50,722 nucleotides of DNA from Martelella radicis (GTDB taxonomy: Bacteria > Pseudomonadota > Alphaproteobacteria > Rhizobiales > Rhizobiaceae), in assembly GCF_014196625.1 (NCBI RefSeq), contig NZ_JACIDZ010000024.1, positions 1 to 50,722 of the forward strand, given 5' to 3'. The notes below the pieces were generated by a model that was given only the letters and a program-made list of their open reading frames with translations, searched no databases and had not been told where the DNA came from. Positions within the stretch are counted from its first letter, which is position 1. Each line of letters opens with the position of its first letter. Made by a program: the position numbers and the translations under genes. Positions 45,926-50,722 of the stretch are shown here, piece after piece.

Positions 45926-46348
45926 ATGACGAACCAGCACCTTGATTTTAATACATATTCCGGTCGACCGCAGGAGTCCGCTCCCAAGACTCCTACGCCG
46001 TTCTCGCTGCGTCTGACGTTTGAAGAGCGCACAAAACTGGAAAATGCCGCAAATGGGCTTCCGCTCGGCACCTATATCAAGGCGGTGCTGTTTCAGGAGG
46101 ATTTGAAGAAGGTCCGGCGACGTGGAACCCATCCCGTTGCAGACCATCGGGAGTTGGCGCGGGTTCTGTCCGCGCTTGGTTCTTCGCGCCTCAGCAACAA
46201 TGTCAACCAGCTCGCAAAGGCCGTCAACACCGGCTCCTTGCCTGTAAATCCTGACACTGAAAGCGATTTGCGTTCAGCCTGTGCGAATATCGCGGAAATG
46301 CGATCAATGCTGATTGTCGCCCTTGGGCTAGAAAGCGAGGGTCCATGA
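45926..46348 (+). CDS. mobC: MobC-like mobilization accessory protein
   Basis: A 140-residue protein of the MobC/MbeC type, a relaxosome accessory that helps open DNA at oriT. The N-terminal half carries a ribbon-helix-helix-like PFSLRLTFEERTKLENAA; the C-terminal half has the diagnostic LARVLSALGSSRLSNNVNQLAKAVNTGSLP. The gene overlaps the relaxase gene by four bases (ATGA). The base composition is lower in GC than the chromosome to the left. Confidence 0.88.
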   Translation: MTNQHLDFNTYSGRPQESAPKTPTPFSLRLTFEERTKLENAANGLPLGTYIKAVLFQEDLKKVRRRGTHPVADHRELARVLSALGSSRLSNNVNQLAKAVNTGSLPVNPDTESDLRSACANIAEMRSMLIVALGLESEGP

Positions 46349-47637
46349 TCCTGAAAGCCAGCGAAAGGGCCAATGCCGCCAATCTGGCACGGCATTTGAT
46401 GAATGAGAAAGACAATGAGCATGTTGAGCTGCACGAACTGCGAGGCTTCGCCGCTGACAGCCTGCATGGCGCATTGCACGAGGTAAAGGCCATAGCCAAA
46501 GGGACACGGTGCCAGAATTATTTATTCTCACTTTCACTCAGCCCTCCTGAAACCGAAAACGTACCAGTGGAGGTGTTTGAGGCTGCCGTGAACCGGATCG
46601 AGAAGCGCTTGGGACTGGAAGATCAGCCCCGCGCTATCGTGTTTCACGAAAAGGAAGGACGACGACATGCCCACGCGGTCTGGTCGCGGATTGATGTTCG
46701 AGAACTCAAGGCGATTAACCTGCCGCATTACAAGAACAAGCTGAACGGCATCGCTCGTGAACTCTACATTGAACACGGGTGGGAAATGCCTGACGGATTC
46801 AAGCGCGTTCGGTCACCCAGCCCGCTGAACTTCACGCTTGCGGAGTGGCAGCAAGCCAAACGGCTCGGCCATGATCCGAAGCGGATGAAAGAGATCATGC
46901 AGGAATGCTGGGAAAAATCCGATTCCGCATCCGCCCTGCGCAACGCACTCTTCGAGCATGGCTATTTTCTGGCACATGGTGATCGGCGTGGCTTTGTCGT
47001 TCTGGATTATCGCGGCGAGGCCTTTTCGCTATCCCGCTTTACTGGTGTGAAAAGCAAAGAAGTCAAACAGCGCCTAGGCGAAGCTCCTAAACTTCTAACC
47101 GTCGATGAAACCCGGCAGTGGATTGCCGCGAAGATGACCAAGCAGGTGCAGTCCTATATCCGGGAACTGGAAGTGAAATATCGAAAGAAAGGCCTTTCGC
47201 TGACCTTCCAGCGTAAAGATATGGTGGACCGGCATCGCGCTGCCCGCGCCGAACTTAAACAGCAACATGCAGAACGCTGGCAGGAAGAAGAGCGCACGCG
47301 TGCCGCTCGCCTGCCACGCGGACTGAAGGGCTTGTGGAGTTGGGTCACCGGCAACAGCCGAAAAATCCGCGCACAAAACGAGAAGGAAGCTGCGGAGGCG
47401 CAGAAGCGTGACCGTCAGGAGAAACAGGCTATCACTGAAAAACAGCTTTCCGAACGCCGCGCACTGCAAGCCATGATCGTACTGCGTCGTAAACATGAGC
47501 ATAAAATGCTCTCAAGGCTCAGCCGCGACGTAATAGACTACCTCGCCATGGGTGAGGAAGCACGCGAACTCGTGCAGCAACGCAAAAACCAGGAAATGAA
47601 ACGCAATAGCGGGCCGAAACCTGAATTGGAGCTATGA
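46345..47637 (+). CDS. Relaxase (MobA/VirD2-like mobilization nuclease)
   Basis: A 430-residue relaxase that would nick oriT and lead the strand into a recipient cell. The metal-binding histidines are in VFHEKEGRRHAHAVWSRID, with the usual N-terminal pattern ANLARHLMNEKDNEHVELHELRGF. The last 150 residues are a charged coiled-coil tail (KQQHAERWQEEERTRAARL). No type IV secretion genes are visible, so the element would be mobilizable rather than self-transmissible, at least within the window. Which conserved Tyr acts in catalysis could not be fixed by eye. Confidence 0.88.
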   Translation: MILKASERANAANLARHLMNEKDNEHVELHELRGFAADSLHGALHEVKAIAKGTRCQNYLFSLSLSPPETENVPVEVFEAAVNRIEKRLGLEDQPRAIVFHEKEGRRHAHAVWSRIDVRELKAINLPHYKNKLNGIARELYIEHGWEMPDGFKRVRSPSPLNFTLAEWQQAKRLGHDPKRMKEIMQECWEKSDSASALRNALFEHGYFLAHGDRRGFVVLDYRGEAFSLSRFTGVKSKEVKQRLGEAPKLLTVDETRQWIAAKMTKQVQSYIRELEVKYRKKGLSLTFQRKDMVDRHRAARAELKQQHAERWQEEERTRAARLPRGLKGLWSWVTGNSRKIRAQNEKEAAEAQKRDRQEKQAITEKQLSERRALQAMIVLRRKHEHKMLSRLSRDVIDYLAMGEEARELVQQRKNQEMKRNSGPKPELEL

Positions 47638-47680
47638 CGTGAGTTTCATGGGTAGCGTCGAGAGGAAGTCGTTTTGAAAA

Positions 47681-48571
47681 CTATTCGCAATGACTGAGAG
47701 GCTCGTATTGATTGCGTGTCATAGGATACACCGGCCTTGAAAGCCTGCCCGTTTCCTGTGCCTTGCCAATTGCTTGAAACATTGCGGACTGCCCACCTAT
47801 CGCCTCCAGGCATGCTTGTTCCAAATAGATCGAACCTTCTAGATAGAGGTTGCGCAACCGAGCAGTGCAGCGGCTCCGAAGGTCTTCTGGATCGTAGTAT
47901 ATCAGTTGACCTTCAAGGCGGGTTAAAGCCTCAGCGTACCGAAAGTCACCATTTTCCGGGGAGCCGACGTCGACAAATGCATTTTGCGGAGCCAGAATAA
48001 AGCACCGATCCAGGGGGCGACCAGATGCATGAACCAGTTCACGTACAACCGGGTAGTATTGCGGCAAAATAAGAACTGGCGCAGGTGCGCGACGCGCGCC
48101 GACATGTGTTCCAATCATCGCGATGCGCGTGTCCAAAATCTCGCCAGACTTAATTGTTTTGCGAATTGCTATTGAAAGATCACCCAAATCTGCGAGCGCC
48201 GCCTCACTTGGCCTAAATTCAGCCGCGATAACATAGACGTCGACGTTCCCAGTGTTGGCCAGTTCAAGTCCGGCAAACTTACGTTTTCCGATATCGCTCG
48301 AATCAAAAACTAGACGTAGGAGATGCGGTTCTGGATCAGGAAAAAATGTGGCCCACATTTGAGGAGCGAGTGCAGCCGCAGTCGTAAAGAAAGACACCAC
48401 CACCAAGATAGCCGCCAATGTTCCGGAAATTCGAAAGAACGGACGCCAAAAAGGGTGTTGCCTAGTTCCGCAGGAAGAACAAATCGGAAATTCTGCAGCA
48501 ATCTTGGCCCCACAAGATTGACATATTTTTGTTTCGCCTTGGGCTTTCTCAACAAAGCTGGATTTAGACAT
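47681..48571 (-). CDS. Unknown zinc-ribbon membrane protein
   Basis: A 296-residue protein not recognised beyond its architecture. Residues about 16-38 form a zinc ribbon (CQSCGAKI then CSSCGTRQ), followed by one transmembrane segment at about 48-70 (ISGTLAAILVVVSFFTTAAAL) and a 220-residue domain presumably on the other side of the membrane. That domain has four Cys and two segments LRLVFDSSDIGKRKF and VYVIAAEFRPSEAAL suggesting beta structure. The start is ATG 48571; a TTG ten codons earlier is in frame. It lies in the mobile element on the opposite strand to the relaxase and looks like accessory cargo. Confidence 0.7.
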   Translation of the reverse strand: MSKSSFVEKAQGETKICQSCGAKIAAEFPICSSCGTRQHPFWRPFFRISGTLAAILVVVSFFTTAAALAPQMWATFFPDPEPHLLRLVFDSSDIGKRKFAGLELANTGNVDVYVIAAEFRPSEAALADLGDLSIAIRKTIKSGEILDTRIAMIGTHVGARRAPAPVLILPQYYPVVRELVHASGRPLDRCFILAPQNAFVDVGSPENGDFRYAEALTRLEGQLIYYDPEDLRSRCTARLRNLYLEGSIYLEQACLEAIGGQSAMFQAIGKAQETGRLSRPVYPMTRNQYEPLSHCE

Positions 48572-48728
48572 CTGGTTCTTCGCAAAGGTTGTTTCAGGCA
48601 AAAATGAGTTTGAACGAATTTCAGGTGCAACTCTTGTAAGCCGCGCTATTTACTTCCTCACCATACTCAACGAGCCTTGAAATCCAATCAAAATCATTGC
48701 TTGCAAGATCGGATGAAAAATCCTGATA

Positions 48729-49046
48729 TCATTCGATATCACCCTGAAACCGAGAAGCTATATTCATGCGATGCGCATAGAGGGCTTCCAGAATCACGGC
48801 GCCATCCTGTTCAACCCGGAAAAACAGCGACACCGGAAAATCACGAACGCCCCACTTGCGAAATTCTTTTCCCTCCAAATGCGTGTAGACGGGGCAAGCT
48901 TTCGGCTTGGAGACGACAAAGCGGGTGCTTTCTTCGACCTGATCAACGAATTTGAGGGCAATCTCTGATCCAGCGCGTTGCCGATAGCTTCGGGTTATTT
49001 CCAAAAGCTGACGTTTGAATAAGGCGCTGCGCTTCAATCCGGACAT
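48729..49046 (-). CDS. parE: ParE/RelE family toxin
   Basis: A 105-residue toxin of the RelE/ParE superfamily. Family segments are LKRSALFKRQLLEITRSYRQRAG and RKWGVRDFPVSLFFRVEQDGAVILEALYAHRM. ParE toxins inhibit gyrase, RelE toxins cleave mRNA; the pairing with a ParD-type antitoxin favours ParE. The ATG at 49046 has AGG a few bases upstream; a GTG at 49052 abuts the antitoxin stop. It is translated after the antitoxin in one operon. Confidence 0.88.
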   Translation of the reverse strand: MSGLKRSALFKRQLLEITRSYRQRAGSEIALKFVDQVEESTRFVVSKPKACPVYTHLEGKEFRKWGVRDFPVSLFFRVEQDGAVILEALYAHRMNIASRFQGDIE

Positions 49047-49052
49047 AGGCAC

Positions 49053-49328
49053 CTATTCGCTCGCAACCCTGCGGGCATCATCGAAATCATTCGCGGAAAG
49101 GTCCGCATAGTCGTTTTCCCGAAGGGATTGTGCCAGCATAGACCGGATATCGTGGCGTTCTTGCTCAAGCGCCCGCTCCATGTGCCTGCGCACCAGATCG
49201 CGGATAAATTCGCTCGGCGTCTCATACAATGCGCCCTTGCCAGTGATCTCGCCGACATAAGCCGCCAGCGGATCAGGAAGCGTGGTGTTCAACCGTTTGA
49301 CCATCTTGCTTTCATCAGCTTGTCCCAT
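49053..49328 (-). CDS. parD: ParD-like ribbon-helix-helix antitoxin
   Basis: A 91-residue antitoxin. Residues about 9-50 are the ribbon-helix-helix (MVKRLNTTLPDPLAAYVGEI, ETPSEFIRDLVRRHMERA); the acidic C-terminal part (LRENDYADLSANDFDDARR) should bind the toxin. GGAGG seven bases before the ATG at 49328 supports the start. It is the first gene of the pair and is expected to repress its own promoter. Confidence 0.88.
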   Translation of the reverse strand: MGQADESKMVKRLNTTLPDPLAAYVGEITGKGALYETPSEFIRDLVRRHMERALEQERHDIRSMLAQSLRENDYADLSANDFDDARRVASE

Positions 49329-49574
49329 GACGGCCTCCTTTCTATTATTCCTATGATCTCATGCATGCCAGTCGGATGTCAATATTTGCGCGTTAAGCGC
49401 GCTCCAGACGCGCATTTCAGTCGTCAAGTGCGTCTTCAACCCCTTTGACAGCTCCACTTTTCTCCTTTGTTTCCGTTCTACCGCCGAACCATCCAGGCCT
49501 TCCTTGAGCCGAGGATGACGTGAGGGCCGAAAGGCCCTGAATGGTTCGGGGCCTCCGATCAAAAGGAGGAAAAT

Positions 49575-49757
49575 ATGAAACTCGTCACTCGCTTTGAGGC
49601 AGCAGCGCTTCCAACAAATGAACTGTGCGGCCTTTACCGCAAAGCATTCAACGCGCAGGCATTGGCACTACGTGGATCGCAAGATCATCAAAACGCTCTG
49701 GCATCGCTGCGAAACATCGAAGCCGAACTGGCTCTTCGCCCATCAAGCGACCCGTAG
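49575..49757 (+). CDS. Small protein of unknown function
   Basis: A 60-residue ORF with a very strong ribosome site (AAAAGGAGGAAAA just before the ATG), predicted helical: MKLVTRFEAAALPTNELCGL, then LASLRNIEAELALRP. Short proteins of this kind occur near mobilization genes of rhizobial plasmids, as I recall, but function is unknown. It is the only gene on this strand between parDE and ardA. Confidence 0.65.
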   Translation: MKLVTRFEAAALPTNELCGLYRKAFNAQALALRGSQDHQNALASLRNIEAELALRPSSDP

Positions 49758-49790
49758 ACAAAATGGCCAAGCCATTAGGCTTGGCCGCAA

Positions 49791-50297
49791 TCACGCGCAA
49801 TGAAAAATGAAATTGGTTCCCGCTATCGTAATTTCGGAATAATCAGCCGACAGGTCGCGGGCGATGGCTTCATAGTCGATGTAAAACTTAAGGCTATCGG
49901 GGATTTCGTCGAACAACCCTTCCTCGACAAACTGCTCAGCCAATTCGCTCATGGAGGAAACCACATAGAGCGTCATATCGATGCTGCTCGGATCGCCCGC
50001 TACCTGTTCGTGGGAATAGCCGCACTCGTCAACCGCGATAATGTAGCGGTGCTTGTCGTCTTCATCCCAATCCCCGGCAGCTTCCAGATAGGCGGCGAAA
50101 TTGGCCTGATTGATGCTCCACGCTTCTGCCAGTGCGCAGTCTATGTCCTCACCGTCGATAAACTGGATTTCATATTCCTCGACTGGCTCGCCGTAGTCGT
50201 TCTCGTTGTTTTCCGCCTTGACCTCGTAATCCTCAGCGCTTTCGAAATAGAAGCCTTTTGCGGAAATGTCATAGGGTTGTGCATGTAGTAGGATCAT
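49791..50297 (-). CDS. ardA: Antirestriction protein ArdA
   Basis: A 168-residue very acidic protein of the ArdA family, a DNA mimic that inhibits type I restriction enzymes during entry into a new host. The sequence is rich in Asp/Glu (YEVKAENNENDYGEPVEEYE) with the family pattern YEIQFIDGEDIDCALAEAWSINQANFAAYLE and the C-terminal FYIDYEAIARDLSADYSE. It fits a mobilizable element as an establishment function. It is monocistronic. Confidence 0.9.
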   Translation of the reverse strand: MILLHAQPYDISAKGFYFESAEDYEVKAENNENDYGEPVEEYEIQFIDGEDIDCALAEAWSINQANFAAYLEAAGDWDEDDKHRYIIAVDECGYSHEQVAGDPSSIDMTLYVVSSMSELAEQFVEEGLFDEIPDSLKFYIDYEAIARDLSADYSEITIAGTNFIFHCA

Positions 50298-50722
50298 TGC
50301 TGCCTCAATTGGTTAGGGTTTGAGCAGCGCGAGAAACCTTTCACCCCGCGCTTGAACCCTTGCCCAGCGGCGAGCGTCCGAGACAAAACGAGTGAAAAAG
50401 GCAACGTTTCGTTCCGGGACGGTGACCATTTAAGAGGACGGGAGTACCGTAAACAGAACACCCCAAAGTCCTGTCGCTTGCGACGCCGAAGGCGGTCCTG
50501 CCAACACGGGAGCAAAGCGAATGGAGCGGGCAGGCAGGATCAGGGCTATTGGATCAGGTGGGATGTGACGGTTTAAGCTGGAATCTGGGTTCCCAAGAGC
50601 GTGTGACACACGCGGGATAAAGTCGGCGTGTTGATTGCCACTGAGAACTGACCCGGCGTTTCCACCTAGAATTGACCCGCCTGCTAGGTATGTTTCGGAT
50701 CTGCGGTTGTGGTCAAGTTCCT
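50298..50722. other. Gene-free region with repeats and a possible IS end
   Basis: No convincing gene is seen. GGGTTTGAGC (50316-50325) and GCTTGAACCC (50350-50359) pair with two G-U pairs on the plus strand. GCGTGTG-A-CACACGC (50599-50613) is a perfect palindrome. GAACTGACCCG (50645-50655) and GAATTGACCCG (50669-50679) repeat at 24-base spacing, like the terminal repeats of IS21-family elements, which would place an IS to the right of the window. The identification is from memory, not from a search. Confidence 0.4.

Noticed and set aside
49359-49562. A 67-codon minus-strand open frame between parD and the small ORF
   Set aside because: It has no ribosome site and a composition typical of a chance frame over the leader of the gene at 49575.

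Overview
The window looks like a chromosomal segment of a GC-rich alphaproteobacterium of the Hyphomicrobiales (Rhizobiales), close to Rhizobiaceae or Aurantimonadaceae. This rests on gene content and order: ftsEX - hpt - cpdR-like regulator - TIGR02302 protein - lysA - lptM-like lipoprotein - argH - tlpA, the hisC-tyrC pair beside gloB, DUF2125, and small DUF1127 genes. The genus cannot be fixed from sequence alone; Martelella-like bacteria are a plausible guess.

Positions 1-20504 are mainly housekeeping: a queuosine-precursor transporter, ribosomal protein L28, a DUF3108 exported protein, a DMT exporter, gloB, aromatic/histidine biosynthesis (hisC, tyrC), phospholipid acylation (plsC), division (ftsE, and an ftsX with an unusually long charged N-terminus), purine salvage, a CpdR-like receiver, and lysine and arginine synthesis. 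Positions 20881-33390 are more variable. They hold a 1532-residue autotransporter, a Pit phosphate transporter, a Nudix hydrolase, a broken ligD (polymerase domain intact, ligase domain frameshifted and truncated), a divergent SDR/TetR pair, a SulP-UspA operon and a cold-shock gene.

Positions 33640-34560, on the minus strand, hold two 47-residue DUF1127 genes. Each is followed by stem-loops that display C/U-rich anti-Shine-Dalgarno loops, of the kind known as cuckoo/CcsR RNAs. The second gene has three in tandem, the last also a terminator. Both genes share an upstream module with identical spacing. This is the most interesting non-coding signal in the window.

Positions 34677-45637 form a hexuronide-utilisation locus. 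A minus-strand operon (TRAP binding protein, GH2 beta-glucuronidase, FadR-type GntR regulator, mannonate dehydratase) faces a plus-strand operon (TRAP permeases, GH31 alpha-glucosidase) followed by fructuronate reductase. Near-perfect TTGGT-TG-ACCAA palindromes lie between them. The glycosidases lack signal peptides, so intact glucuronic-acid-containing oligosaccharides are probably imported, cut in the cytoplasm, and fed via fructuronate and mannonate towards KDG. Uronate isomerase and KDG kinase are not in the window.

From about 45640 to the end the DNA is visibly richer in A+T and carries mobile-element genes: mobC and a relaxase, an unknown zinc-ribbon membrane protein, a ParDE toxin-antitoxin pair, a small conserved ORF, ardA antirestriction, and what may be an IS end. 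It looks like the left part of an integrated mobilizable element whose right side lies outside the window.
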